Positions 13,895 to 28,900 of a DNA stretch of 64,000 nt are shown one piece after another; position 1 is the first letter of the stretch, and each line of letters starts with the position of its first letter. Position numbers and translations under genes: made by a program. Source of the stretch: Seriola aureovittata (lineage: Eukaryota; Chordata; Actinopteri; Carangiformes; Carangidae); contig NC_079368.1 in the NCBI RefSeq assembly GCF_021018895.1, positions 3,379,501 through 3,443,500 of the forward strand. Reading direction: 5' to 3'. A model generated the notes under the pieces. It made no database searches. It was given only the letters and a program-made list of their open reading frames with translations, and was not told where the DNA came from.

Positions 13895-14467
13895 CTGGGA
13901 CGCTCCAGTAAGCACTTGTTTATTTACATATAGGCTCTAATTCCATTGCAAATAACCTCCACACTTGACAAAGAAAAGACTTCCATCCTATAACGCTCCA
14001 TCTTGAGAGAACAGAAGAGGCAAAGAAAGGCAAAAAAAAAAACCAAATAGATAAACAAGATCTGTCACCCTCTAAACTCTTTCTGTTCTCTGCCGTCACT
14101 CTTTCATCTAGCGTCCTCTCTGAACTCAGGAATCTAACTCTACTTAGTGTCTTTTGACACATTTAAGATAGGATGATGAGTCCTTTTTGCTTCTCCTCCT
14201 TTTTCTTGTCCCTCTCCTTCTCTTTTCTCAGAGAGACAGGTAGAAAGTGAAAAATGGATAAGGGAAGTACACCACTGGCTGAAACTACAGGGCCACCGTG
14301 TTGCTTCAGAAGGGACAAACAGACCCAAACTGCGCCGCTGCTCCAGTTCTGCCGCAGAGCCGGTCCAGGCGCCTCTAAGGCGCCCTTCAACCAAACGCCC
14401 CGTCACCGTACAACAGTAGGCTCAGATATGAGATAACCGGCCGACAAGCCATCAGGGGTGGGCGACG
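13895..14467 (-). other. nsmf: Probable nsmf 3' UTR
   Basis: Sequence after the nsmf stop codon. A canonical AATAAA lies on the minus strand at 13924-13919, so cleavage would be expected near 13895-13910 and the UTR would be about 560 nt. Open frames on the minus strand here (for example 14406-14140) have no family resemblance and are taken as UTR noise. Later AATAAA copies further left could extend the transcript, so the end point is an inference. Confidence 0.5.
13919..13924 (-). promoter_or_regulatory. Candidate nsmf polyadenylation signal AATAAA
   Basis: This is the first perfect AATAAA downstream of the nsmf stop codon, about 544 nt past it (plus-strand TTTATT). Confidence 0.45.
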
Positions 14468-14565
14468 TCACAACAGGTCGTCGTAGTCCAGCAGCTTCGA
14501 GTGCTGGCGGCTTTTCCACAGGCGGAACAGACGGAAGTCAAAGTACATCTCGATCATCTCTTTGC
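14468..14565 (-). CDS. nsmf: nsmf exon 16, C-terminal coding part (98 nt)
   Basis: The exon encodes KEMIEMYFDFRLFRLWKSRQ then HSKLLDYDDLL and a TGA stop at 14470-14468. The mammalian C-terminus ends LWKSRQHSKLLDFDDVL, so the family's C-terminus is intact and full length. The acceptor is tttggctgcag. The 3' UTR follows directly. Confidence 0.97.
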
Positions 14566-17500
14566 CTGCAGCCAAAAAAAAAAACAAACAAATAAAAAAA
14601 CCAGGTTGGTATGAAAATTAATATCGTTAATGACGCAACCTGTATGATTATTCTGAGAAGTAGATTATATGTCAAAGTAAGATCGTCCAAGATATAAGAT
14701 CATCAGATCGCCCCCCCCCCCCCCCCCCCCCAAGGCGTGTAAAACCAACTTTTGTCATTAAATGTAAGGACAAAGTTTGTTGAGCAGTTGTGTTGAAGAG
14801 CAAAGACTTGCCATTCGGTTTGTTCTTGACAGTTTTATGTACCATAGCGGAGTGAGTGAGTGGGCGAGCGAGATCGCCGATGTATAGTGATTGTGTTTAG
14901 TTACTTCAGCCCAGCTGCAAAATCTGACTGTGTACGGCTGCGACAGAAAGAGGCTCTCAGAAAAGAGAAAATGAAATCAACATTTTCTTTATTAATTAAC
15001 ACTATTGCAAAAGTGTTTAATATACACACATATCAGTATTAAAGTATGGACCTTTTTCAAGATACAAGGGTATAAAAATTGTAAATCACTTCTCGTAAGT
15101 CATTTTTCTGGTGTTATGGGCAACAGTACAAGATGCTTCATGCTCATGAATTCTAATCTAATACTTTCTATGACCTAGAAAACAATTGCTTCAATCTGCT
15201 CAAGGCTATATGTGTGTGCACTTTAGCCAAGTAATCAATATGCAAAATGTAAAGAAAAAACTGGGCAAAAAGATATTGTACAAACATGTCTCCTGTGGCT
15301 TTCATCAGATACTGAGGTTTAAGGGCTGAACTCTGCCCTACACTATTATATTAGTAGTTTTTTTTTCCCCTCACATCTTTTAACATTCAGTCCAGTCTTA
15401 TAAATGAAATACAAGAGCTGAATGCTTTCACACAGCACCACAGGTCGAATGTCTGGAAGAATGATAGAAAGGCGGAGATGAAGCAGAGTGTGGTGGGTCA
15501 ATACAGGATAGGAAAACCCATAGAGGCAATAATGACATTTTAATAGGAAAATAATTAGCGTGGCATCAATTGATGTCAGGAAAATGACTGATGAGGGATG
15601 CGCTGAGAGCTCAGCAGAGTTCACACCTGTATTTGCTCACACTCCCTAATGTGCTTTCTTCTTTGCTGAACAGCTTACTGGCATTGATTAATGCCCGCTA
15701 TTAACATTCAGTGGGTGTACTGGTGAGGCCGATTGCTCTAAATCAATACAAATACTGTATACATGTTTTTTTGTTGTGGTGCATGCAGCTCTTTTATGGT
15801 ACAGGAGGGATAACCACATGTTTTCTGTGTCAAGACAACAGGAAAACCAATAATATTGCATGTAACTATAGGCAGTGTGTGTGGTGCTCTCACCCTGTGC
15901 AGAGAGCTCTAGTGGGGACTTGAATTCGACCGAAGAGGGTCTCATCAGCCTCTTCAGAGTCTGAATAAGCTGCAGGGAAAAGGGCAGAGATAAAGAGAGA
16001 GAGAGGGTTAGAATGAGGGAATACTGGATTCCAAATGCCATCAGTTATTTTGAAAGGAAAGCAGACAAACCAGTGACAGAGATATGACCGGATGGAAAGA
16101 GCAGGAGGAGCCCCCGCAGCACTTTGATTCTGTTCATGTAGCACCGCAGCTTGAGCGTATGTGAAAAGGTCAATGTGCCATTTACATGGCAATAGCTGAG
16201 TATACATGAAAGGCACATATGGTAATGTTTTCTGTTCATAAAGACACATCTGTCAGAGTGGATCTATAGTGTGGCGAAGGCCTGGCAGAGCAGGGTCACA
16301 TACAGGGAGGTGGTGTAGCATAAAGCCACTAAATCACTGTTATGTTTAAAAGCTGACACAGACCTTTGTTCTAAATTAATTCATGACACAAGTAAAAACC
16401 TGATGGGTCTTAGCGAGAAAATGTATTTTACCGAACAAAAAGCATAATTTTTAGAATATTATTGGACCCATGGGACCTTTAAATATATAAATATACCATA
16501 TAATATATCTAATATAAGTTTTCTAAAATGTAGAGATAGTGAGAGCCTTCCCAGAGCTTTGTTTCACAAGGACTGGGCTTCATTAAAAAAAAAAAAAAAA
16601 ACCTCACTCAAGCACTGACACTTGATGTCCATCTGTTGTTTGATTATAGATCAGGTCTAGCTTCTATATTAATACTGTGAAAGTATCAAAGTGCTCAGTC
16701 CGCAGAGAAATGCACACAGCCTGTATTCAGAAACTGAGCCTTAAAACCAGCTGTCAGTACTTCTGTAACTTTGTGATGTCACAACAAAGCATTCACAGCT
16801 CTCAGCCATGCCCCAAGCCCCGCCCACCTGGACCTACCAACCAAGCCTTGCAGGATTTGGTTTCTCTGAGTGTTTACATAAAATCTGCTATATTTTTTAT
16901 TAGATCACTCAGAAAACTGTCAGCCAATCAGACGAGAGGCTCAGCGACTCCTCTTTTCTGATTGGCTGTTACTAGAGCTACTAGAGGAAGCCCAAGAGAG
17001 GGGATGTAAAACTACATTTTGATGCTTTTTGGTTCCGAAAACAAATATATCTTCTTATGGATCAACACTTCAAATAAAAAACAAAAAGTTTAAAGTATAA
17101 ATATAATACATTTATATCTATAATAAATGTATTAATATAATATTGCTAGCCTTAAAGTAAAGGCTTTTGCTCAATCAGAGGTGTCTGATTTGTAATAGCC
17201 TATTTAGACATGAAAATATTGTGCAACCACTGTGGCTTGTGAGATATTTGACACCTGGAGCTAAGAAGGAGCTGTGATGTCGCTGGAGTCTGACAGTGAA
17301 TTGAAAAATAATGATCCATGAAAGAAGAAAAGTGGGCTGAGGTCTCTTACAGGCAGGAAATGTATTTAACTGTGAAACAGTGATTAACAATCATGTGAGT
17401 GCAAAGGATGCTCATCTTTTTTTTTTTTTTTACAGAGAATTTTCTCATCAGCTTTATTAGTTATTATTTCTGAAGCCTGTTTTATAATGTCTGACACAGA

Positions 17501-20500
17501 TTGACAAGAGATTAAATTGGGGCTCTCTTTCACTCACATACTGGAAGTAAAGTGTTTTGATGGACATTCATTATTGAAATAAGAATAAAAGAATAAAATT
17601 GAAAATACAGGGAGTAAAGTTTCAGTCTGAAGTATTAAATTACTGTATGATTGTTTTTATCCCCTTTTTTGATGCCACACCCCATGAGGAAAAATCATTT
17701 CAGCCAGGCTGACTGTAGATTTTGGCCTGTTGGTCGGTCGACCACTTTGGTCCAGACTGAAATGTCTCAACAACTGTTGGATTGATCGTTTTGCACAGAC
17801 ATTCATCTTCCCCTCAGGAGCGATTGGAAGGTTTGTCATCACTTTGGTGAACCTCTGACTTTTCATCGAGCGCCATCATCAGGTTAGAATTTAAATTTTT
17901 CCAATACCTTGAATTAACATCATAATCCAATGGATTGCACCAAGTGTCAAAGTTTGAAACCGTCAGATCATGAATGAAAATCCACTGTAGACACCGACGT
18001 ACTTGAAAAAGTATGCTGGAAAAAAATCATAAAACACAGACTGCACTGACACAGACAAACGCTGTACTGCCATCTTCCTCACATACAGCGAGCAGTTGAA
18101 CTTTAGCTGATTGAGCAAGAAATTGTGCAGATACACAAGGAGCGATGCAGAACCTCATCCTCTTTTGATTGTATCCTCATTAAAATGGTGCTGTGGGTCA
18201 TACAAGATGAACATCAGTCTCTCTTCGTCCATGGTAACTGCTGACTGGGAAACGGAAATGACGTCAGTGTCGATTCGGTGTTGATTTGGACCATTGAAAA
18301 CAGGTTGGAGGTGGGGCAAGTGCAGATATATCCGCTGACACATGAAGCAGGTTAGGACATGTTCACTGGGAAACACTGACACAATCTGATGTCCTCTCGC
18401 TCGCTCATCGCTGGAATACGTCCTGGCACTTCGTAAGAAGCTGGAACAAGACGTCTTTTTCAGTCTCTGGGCTCATTTAACTTCAGCTTCAGCCTTTACT
18501 TGAATCTGACAGTAATCACTTCAGATGTTAGAAGTGATACAGAAATGTTAAAATGCCTGACCGTGTAAGATTGTAGTCGTGATGTGACGAGGTGCTTTCG
18601 TTTGACGAGTGGAAAACATTGAAAATGTCTTAAAAATATATTTTTTGAGTTAATGTTACCCCCTTCTTCATCAGAGTATCAATTGTATTGTATGAGCAAA
18701 CCTGCCCTGCCCTACCACAATGTCGCTGATTGTATCCAAGAGCTCAGCTAGCTGTGTCCCATTTCTGTGGTGACAGTCTACAAAGGATGGATAAGGCTAA
18801 AGAGGATTAATCATAGCATCATCACCAGCTCCCATAAACCTCATAGACTCATACTCATGTCTCATGCTGGGTTTTGGGATGCTGACAGAGCTTCTCTTGG
18901 CTTGAGGAGCCTCTGAAATGCCTTTTCGACACGCTGTGACGTGCTCAGTGTTGAAATGTGGATTTGAAAAATGGCAGCCCCTGAAATGGGACACAGCATG
19001 TCTGCGCTCCCCGAGTCACCAACCTCTCCGTGCGCTCATGTACTTATATGTGCCGTTTGTTTTTTTTTTTGTTCTTGGCAAAGAGTTTTATGACGGAAAC
19101 ACACAAGATGGACAGATGAAATGTGTCCTTCCATCACTTCCTGCAGGTTTTTACTGCACACGTGTGTCTGTGCATCTGGAAGCCCATCACACTTGATGAT
19201 ACTAGGTCTACTGCTTTTGGCAAACACACTTTGACTGCCTCCTCCTCCTCCTCCTCCTCCTCCTCCTCCCTGTCCTGCTTCTCACTCCCTGGGGTCTGGT
19301 CCAGTGCCAGCTGGTGTGCCATCACACATGGAGCCTTGCAGCATTTGCAGGTTTCATCTCCGCAACACTCTGCTGTGCATCCATCGCTACACAGAGGAAA
19401 GGCTTAGATTTTTTGTGTATGCAGTGCTTTTCTTTCTTTAATGAAAATACACAATTTTGCAGACTTCCTCTATAAATAAAATTAAATAATATAATAATTT
19501 TATTGTCGGTACAAGAAAGCTAACTAAACAATTACTTTACAATTATAACTAGTTTTAGAATTAGGTAATGTAATTGGTCTTTCACTAAAGACTGTACATT
19601 CGGCATGTTGTAATTACAATCATTTAATAAAAGAAATTTCAGTATAAAAGTATAAATCTCTTCAATTGCTGTTTAAAGTTTTGTTTAAAATTTGGATGAA
19701 AATTTAGATGAAAATGCATGGGCATAGTGTATATGCAATGGAATAAAAAATGTCTCAAAATATATTTTCCCATATTCAAGCACAAAAGACACTTTTTTTT
19801 GGCAGGTTGAAAAATTAGATTCATGCTTTCACTAAATCAGTGTTAGATATGGAGGTAAATTTTAGTCCATGTTATGACTAATCTTTTCATAGATAAGAAA
19901 ATGTAGAATAAGGATAAGTTATCTCTAGAGAGGATGTTTGGCTATTTTTCTGAAGGTTTTGGGGGATTTTTTGTTACATATTTTGAACATTTTCAACTGA
20001 GGACATTGATGGGAAGATTTTGTTCTGGGGTCCAATTTTACAATTTACTTCTTCCAAATGTGTTTTTGTTCCTTCCTTTTTTTTTGAGTTCTACATTTTG
20101 AGAGATTGATTGATTAACTGATTGGTATTACTCTCATAGTATCTGTGTGTTAAAGGTGAAGCTTGAGCCAGCAGCCAGTTAGCTTAGCTTAGCACAAAGA
20201 GTAGAAACTGAGCTAGTTGTGAGCTAAAAAAAAAACCCCAACCAGCATCTTTAAATGTTGTTAACTGAAATGTTTTTATCTTGGTTGTTTAACCCATAAA
20301 ACCAAAGTGCAACCAACATCATATTGTGTCTTTATGTGGGGTTATGTCCCGTGCCCCGTGTTTTTTGGCAGGTCTCTTCATTACTGTAAATGAACTTATA
20401 TTATAATAATATTACAGCAGTAGATGTGGACCAGCGGGTCTGTTGGTTGCAGTGGTGGTACTGAACGAGAGGGGCACTGAGTAGAACTGGAACTCAGTCG

Positions 20501-20764
20501 AAAGGTTGAAAGGCGACGCAACCCGCCTGAGACTTTGTGTGCCGCTAATGCAACCTGCTCTGGAAGCTCAGCGTCGACATTTAAAGTGACAGGCCATCAA
20601 CAGAGCACGACTTCTCAAGGATGAGGTCAGTGACACAAATGCTAATGCAGGGAAGCTTTTGGCAAGTATTAATGTTTTAATAGAGCTGTCGATCCGATTT
20701 TTGTTGGATGCTGTTTGTAAACACACCATTCAGAGGTGGCTCCTCCTCCCCAGCTCCACGAGAG

Positions 20765-20821
<57 letters not shown>

Positions 20822-21233
20822 ACTGGTGGTTGAGCGAGCTAGAGAGTGAATGAAGAGAGACAGAGACAGCGATTTAACCTGGTCACTACGTTTTTATAGA
20901 CTCCTGCCCTGACACCCTGCGCACTGTTATTGGCTGGAGCTGAACACCCTCTGACCAAAGGCTGCAGCACAGAAACATCCCAAAAGCGACTAATTGGTGT
21001 TAACTAGATATTTCTATTCAGTCATATTAATCCATAACTCCTCCTGTGCCCACGGGTCATCTCTCCAGCAGCACACCTGCAACACAGTGTTAATGGTGCT
21101 GAAGCCTAAAGCTAGCAGCACCATACGGCCTCACAAGCACGGACGAAGGTGAGGTTGGTCGGAAAGTAATAGGAAGAAAGAGGGGCGCACTGAAACAATA
21201 ATCCAGGCCAGGGAACGTGACTCTATCCCTGCG

Positions 21234-21272
<39 letters not shown>

Positions 21273-22251
21273 CGAGTGTAAACAAAAATCATGTGACTGT
21301 TTTCTGAACTCACATTTTCCGATCTCTCATCAGCTACGGATAATCATTATTATTATTATTGATGGCCATCATCAAAGGCAGGTAGGTAAAGACAGTGCTG
21401 GCAGTAGCAGCGCTGCAGCAGTAACGGTGTGGACACACACCGCAGCCGCAGCAGTTCAGCCAGGTAGCCTCATACACAGGTGAGGTGACGAAGAGGTTAT
21501 CAACTCATTCCTGCTTGGTGCATTATCACTGGTTTAAGCTGACTGTTGATGGTCCGGGCCAAAACCACCCGCAGGCCACCGGGAAATGTCCCGGGATGAC
21601 AAATGACAGCCACAGTGGGGTTTGACAGAATAAGTCACCACATGCTGTAAACCAGCATGTAGAGTTCATGATGACTGGTACTGTAACCGTCTTTTGGATC
21701 TTGCCATTATTTGGAAATATTATTATTATTATTTGAAACTGGGTTGGATTGGTTCAAGACAAGTTCAGCTTGTGGGGAATAAAAAGGACAGTTGAGTGTT
21801 TTGTTTAAAACACAGAAAACGCTATGAATTGTAAAAAAAAAAAAGAAATTTGACTGGTGAGAGTATTATATTGTATTTTATAGTTATGGTGCAGGATGAG
21901 TTTTGCAGGGTGGAATGGCTGATAGCAGGAGCTGTAGGGAGTGATGCTGGGTGGAGTGGAGCATCATCTGAAGGTAGATCAGTCAGTCAGTCTATTAATA
22001 GTGGCTTTCCAGCTGAGCCTGCAGGAGCGCACACAGGCAGCAGCAGGGGTAAAAATTGTTAAATGCAGCGAATAAGCCCTTCCCTATTCATATCCCTCCT
22101 CGTTTTACCTCTACTGAATCACTGTGGAGAAGATGCCAAATGTCACGGTGACTGTCACGGTGCGCTGCAACACACCCGGCCCAGGGTGACTGAATTCCAT
22201 CACATCATTTTATGTGAATATGTCCTAATATCTGTAATGCAGAATGTGTGT

Positions 22252-22299
<48 letters not shown>

Positions 22300-22460
22300 C
22301 TAGAAAGCACAGGTCAAAGCCTCCCTGGTTGTATTAAATCAGTCTGATAGCAGGTTAATGTTTTCCTGTGAGGTGTAAATCTCCACCATAGTTGGAGGTT
22401 GTTCGTATTGTTTCCATTCTATACACTTTGCAGAGCCGAGCCTGATACCACACACACACA

Positions 22461-22501
<41 letters not shown>

Positions 22502-22939
22502 ACTCATACTTTGTGAATATCTTGCCACCATAGTCCCAGTACTGTCTTCTGATCCTTCATTTGCTGCAGCAGCACAGATCTACAGTGGGAGAGTTGCACA
22601 ATAGCAAAATAACAACGATTGTTGTAAATGTGCTTCAAGCAGCATTTTGAAACACTCACGTATCACCGTCAAATTAATTCAAACACCTGGTTGTAATTAC
22701 CACAAACAAATAAGAGCAAGGTGGAGATTAATGCAGGGCCAGTTAACAGAGTTGTTAATGTCTGTAATTTCCTCATGTCCTCACCCTCAGCGTGGGGGTG
22801 TGCTTGTAACAATGTCAGCACTAGAAACAGTGAAACGTTTAATGGTAATGGTTGTGAAAAAACATTTCTACCTTGTATATTATTATTATGATCATTATTA
22901 TTATTATTTTACCAGGATTTACCAGGAGCAAAACATGGA

Positions 22940-22980
<41 letters not shown>

Positions 22981-25900
22981 GTATATATTGTGTGTATATA
23001 TATATAGATAGAGAGATATAGTGGAGAGAATGATGTTCCTGAGGTGTGACTTGCATCAAAGCAATGGAGAAAAACTGTAACATGGAGGACAGGTTAGCTG
23101 GGCAGCGTGTCCCGGGTTTGGTTTCTTTATTGAAGTCTGACCGTTATCAGAACATCATTGTGTGTAAAATGTGCAGTAAAAACCAAACAGCGTCCCAACC
23201 AAGAGCGGGAACACAACAAACTTCTTTTATCACCTTAGCTGTTTCAACCCTTTTGATTACGCAACACACCGTGTGCCAAAACAGTACAAGGATACAACCC
23301 GTATAGTTTCATTTCTCATTCTGGCATCTAATACAGTGTTTCTTGTTCTCAATGTGGAACATCCCACTCCCGCGGTACAGATAGATAACGTACTCAACAG
23401 TACGGACATTTGACGGGAGAGAAAATTGTAACAGCCTCATATTTATTCAGGAAGGCGCCACAATCTATTTTTCCAGTGAGTTCTCATTTGATCACATTCA
23501 CGCTTCACCACTGACTCTTTGTGTGTATGGTTTAGTGATAGCAGTATTGCAAGCCATGCACAGCAAGCTGCATGCACATAACAACTGCATTTAAACAATG
23601 GGATGTGTTCAGTTTATCACTGATTTAATCAGTATCGTCATGTTGATCCAATTGTAAACTAGGTAATAATATAATTGAATGCACAACTGTGTAGAACTCG
23701 ATCTGTAGTTTAATCAATTAGTTTAACATTGATTTAGTTTGAAAAAATCAGTACAAGTCAGATGTGGGAACAACGTTGCAATATCAACGTTGTGATTCAA
23801 CCTTGATTTATGACGTCGTCTCGCCCGCGGAAAAACGTTGAAACGCCAAGTGGGACATTTTCATTAAGAAAATGACTTTCTCTGTTCATGTCACACTGTG
23901 CAGGCTGTAATTATAAGCAGCCAAGTGGCAAAACTCCTTCATCGGCCTCCTGGTTTTAAGGCACAGTGTGAGGAAGTTCTGACTCAGCTGACCGGTTCAA
24001 CCCTGACACTGCCATCTGAATAAAATCCCGTATTTACAATAATACTGACACCACTTACTTAGACCTACATGGAGCAGCATAATCATTGTTGTTACTCGTT
24101 GCTAGGCTTGGGATTCAATATTATTTTCTCTAACTGAATCATTTTGTTATTAGGTTGAGCTTTGAACATTTGCAAATTACTGAAGTTATAAATGACTAAA
24201 AGTCAAACAATCAGTTTCTATCTGCTGTCGCCTTTTGTTGGCAGGAGAAGAAGAAACAGTTTTGAGTGGCAGCTTAATGAATAAATGAAGCTCCACAGCC
24301 TGTAGATAACCTGAAAATATGATGAGCAGCAGATGATATGATATGATATATGATATGATGTGATATGATGAGATGAGATGAGATGAAATAACATAATATG
24401 ATATGACTTAAAATTATATATGATATGAGACATGGCATGACATGATATGATAGTACATGATGATATATGATATGACATGACATGAGAAATGACATGACAT
24501 AACATGATATGATGTGACATTATATGGTATGATATATAATATGATATATTATATGATATATGACATGAAATACCATGATATACAGTATATTACAATATGA
24601 GATATGACATGAAATGATGTGATATATTTATGACATATCTATGATATATGATACAATGAAAAATATTTTGAAATCAGGTTGTCTCTACTAACACGCTGCT
24701 TATTCAATGTGGTGGAAATCAGAAAAAAAAGAAAGAAATTCAGAGCCATTAAGCTGAAAATCTTAAAATATTGATATTAACAGCATAAAAGTTTAACTGG
24801 GACATTCCTGCTACTAACACTAATGTGTTGTAATCAGTGAGATCGTGTCACTACAAATGATTCTCTGCTATATCTTGTACTACAAAAACACTGATCGTTC
24901 AGTGGTGCTAACAAATGATTTGTCACTGCACATAAAAGAAAACAAGAGGGTTTTATGAGACTTAAACAAAAAGAAAAGGTGAAATGTTGCTTGGCTGTGG
25001 TGGTGTATTGGTAAAAAGCCAAATGTAGATGGAAACTGTGAATCATCTGACTTGTGTTTCACTCAAACCTCCACCACAGCATCAGATCTGTGTGGAGCGA
25101 TAAGGAGAACATAACCTTTCCTGATTTCATACATGAAACAAACATACATGTCATGTTTCCAGCATGTTTTGTCGCTTTTCACAGTGTGGGGATTGATCGG
25201 AGATCTTTTACTGACATCATCTCATTGCATCCTCTTCTTCTTCAGTGGTTTAATGGAACCTGACTGGAGCATCACATCACTGGAGCTGTGTACACATTAA
25301 TCCACATTTTCTCTTGCTAAATTTCTGGGAAATTTGGTTTAAATTTGTGCTACATTTTGATGTTTTCATATTTCATGCCTCCATATGAACTTGTGGACAC
25401 GATATCTCAGTAACGCCTCGACAGAACTTCTTCAAATTGGGCCAAAGGTCAAAATGTGGTTTTGGCCTCGTGAACGCGATATCTCCACAACGCCTTGAGG
25501 GAATTTCTTCAAATTTGGTTCAAACGACCTCACAAAACCCTTTTTAGCCGTAACCCGAGACCTCACACAGCAATTATGACAAAATTTCACACAAATGGTT
25601 CACATTTTATTTGACTCTGGATAAACTGATGTAATCTGAAACTAATCTGAGCAGCTGAGGCAGACAACCGTGAGGCGGGAATTCTAGTTTTGCAGATTAT
25701 GGTATATTCGTTGTGTTGTTCCTTATTCTATTGCGTTTGTTTTCAAACCAAATTTTCCATTCACCGTTGGCAGAGCTTTGACTTCTCAACCACCATAAAC
25801 AGAGCAGATGTTTCCGGTAGATGCATCATAATAAATTATTCATTGTATCGCAGAGGCTGCCAGTCTCCTCACTGATGCTTATTTTTGCTAACTATTAAAA

Positions 25901-28900
25901 AAAGATCATAATAAAAATAATTCTATATTTCTCTTATTAGATGTGGCAACATTAAACATCTGTTTTGTGGCTTTTCTCACCATTGTGTCTTCACAATGCT
26001 TCCTGCTTCACACTATTCAAGCACCGCATTTCTCACCATCAAGGTCAAGAGGTGCACAAGCATTGAAGATGCCTTAAATGCTCTTTACCCGCCTCTGATA
26101 TCCTGGGATTATTATTCATTTCTAATTCAGACTTCTTTATGAAGAGGACAGGAAAAGCTGTACTGTAGTTAAGTGCAGAAGAGTGAAGGCAGCAGTGGTA
26201 CAGTGCTTCTAGATGGGCCTGCACGAGGAAATATGAATATTTTAGTGTGTTTGCATGTACGTATGTTTTATGTGAGTGTGTCTGCATATAGCAAGTCTCT
26301 GTTGGGTCGGAAAGGTCGTGGCAGGAGTACTGGAGGAGGTATGTGGTTGTGGGTGTATGTATGTGTGTGCGTGTGTGTGTGTGTGTGTGTAAGTGCAGCA
26401 AGGGTGAGTGGGTGTAGCTTAATTAAATGGGTGTCTCATCAGTCTATTTTCCTGTCATTCAAAAGTAGTGTGTGTGTGTGTGTGTGTGTGTCCTCTTTGT
26501 CATTGCCCCCCCCCCCGCCTGTGCTGTGTGGCAGCCTGACAGCAGGATCGGAGCTGCAGCCAGGCAGCAGAAGGTGCTGGTGAGGTCAGAATTCAAACAC
26601 TTGACTCTAAGATTTACTAAAAAAAAAAAAAACACTTTTCTTTACATTATTGTATCTTTTATGTGCAAAACTGCTCCCCCTGCCATTATACGTTTATGCA
26701 AAAAGTGCTCACATCATTACACTCTGCACAGCTCCGCCGCATCGAGGGACAACACAACAGACTGTCTCAATGATTAATCTGCACCACGCTAACAACAGCA
26801 TATGGCTTTGCGTGTCTCTGAACATATGAAGACATTTCAAGTCAACCTTCACACTAACTAGCAGTTACTCTGGGAGTCTTATTTGTTCTTCATGGCTAAG
26901 CAGAAAAAAGACAACTACCTTTTCTCCATTAGCGCTGCCCAACACGTAGCAGCCCATGATGTGGATGAGGTTGGGCTCTGGGTTCAGCTTACTCATCAGC
27001 CTGCTGAGCCGCCGCCAGAACCTGGCCACACCGGAGAGGCGCGGGGAAATGAGAGAAGTGAGTTAGTAAGGTGGTTAAGGTCAAAACTGAGTGAATGAGT
27101 AACTGCAGGAGGGTCACGATTATAAACACAATTTGGAGGCACCTTATGGTTGGAGATTTTCACGGTAGGATTTTATGCCGACTGCCATTATTTAACTGAA
27201 TTATTTGTGATTGTTAAATTGCTGAAGGACCGTCAGTCTCTGTACTGTATGTGTAGCATAATTATCCAAACCCACACTAGATACAATGCTATGAACTCAG
27301 GATTGAACAATCTGCTGAAATGACTTTGTTCTCTCTCTGTCATGATCATAGTCACAAAGAACATATGCCGCATTTTTCCATAAACATTGACTTTCTGTGG
27401 TTGAACCCTGAACAAATACACACAGATTATTGGTTACAGCTACAAAAATGAAGCAGGTCTTACTGGATCATGTCTTCTTCCTTCTCCACCTTGGCAAATG
27501 TGGCCACTTTATTCTTCAGCAGATACAAATGTCCTGGACCTCCCTGTGGAAAGGTGTTTGTGTTAAGACAGATTCAGGTATAAAAGTATAAAAGTCACTT
27601 CATCTCTCTGATGTTTTAGAACTGAAGTAATATTTCATCTATATCTATAATTATATATTATCTATAAAATGTCAGATCACCACTGGTCCATCAGCCACCA
27701 CACGATGATGATAAAATATTTAGCTCCAGTTTCTGATAAAAACCTGAGGAGAAGCAGCTGCTCCATTATCTTAAAGTATAGAAAACGTGTCGAGCATAAC
27801 AACTCAGTACATCTTACAATGAAGTGGCTTATTTAACCAATTTCAATTCCATGTGCATAAAAATAGCAGGTGTAAATGTGATATTGGATATTGATTATGC
27901 CTAATATATTTCATCAAGGCAGCAGGAGGTGTGTTACATTATTCAACAGGACTGCAAATGAGAGCAGAACGCAGGTGGGAGACTCTATCAACAAGAAAAT
28001 TTTTTTTAAAAATGGAGTTCACTAGTTCACTGACTGTACCACATCAATTCAGACCTGCATTACTCTTTTTATATCCCTGTAGTGACTTAGAACAGATGCA
28101 TCTGTGTAAACCGTCCTGAGTCTCTCTGTGTACTGGGAAGTGTTGGCAGAGTATTTATAAGACACCCACAACGGGCCAGTTGGTCCAGTCCTCATTTTAC
28201 TCATAGATGAGTCTGATGTTAGTCAAACTGCTTCACAAAAATAAAAAGACTGACTCATTTCAAGTTGAAATCATTAGATATCTTATCACCAGGCTAACTC
28301 AGTCCTAAGACAAATGTTACCACGGTAACAATCAGTGACACCTGCGCTGACCACCAGTACTTAACAACAAAAAAACAGGAAAACATAGCTCATAATTTGT
28401 GGTTTGATAACATTGTTATGGAGAGAGAAAGGAGAAGGGAAGGAGTTTTAGAGGTCCAGGCCATTTTTTTTTCCTAATCAGATTTTTCTTTTTATGGTTT
28501 CACTCTTTGCTGAATTTATAAAGTAAAACGTCCTTGAAACTGTTGAATTCTTTCTGAAGACAAACACTTTCTGGGGTAAACGGAGCTGAGCGGTTGGATG
28601 CAGCTCCTCTGTGGGACTTTTTTTTTATTTTGAAAAAAGTATTAATTTACCCAGAAATCACTGCACCACACTCTGGCTTAAGATAGTCAAGAACTAGACG
28701 GAAGTATTGACATTTTTAAATGTAAACTCAAAACGTTCCTCTTCAGCCTGGCTTTTAATTAAATATGGTTTTTAGTCACTAGTCACTTTATTGAACTTAT
28801 TTTATTGTAATTACGTACTATTTTATCTCTCTTTTATTATTCATTTTCTTATGTTTGTTTTTGTTTTCTACTGAAATAAGAGCTTTTTAAATCTATTTTA

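Larger units (their letters stand above)
15970..26918 (-). other. nsmf intron 14 (10.9 kb)
   Basis: The largest complete intron here. It holds dispersed repeats (16.62-17.06, 17.69-17.89 and 25.38-25.64 kb), many microsatellites, and an imperfect ATGAT satellite at 24.3-24.66 kb. No embedded gene was recognised on either strand. Confidence 0.85.

Noticed and set aside
14140..14406. Minus-strand open frames just after the nsmf stop
   Set aside because: They lie in the 3' UTR. They have no splice support and no family resemblance, and the known NSMF C-terminus ends before them.
19134..19325. Poly-Glu frame on the minus strand
   Set aside because: It is produced by the (CCT)n repeat and has no other coding evidence.
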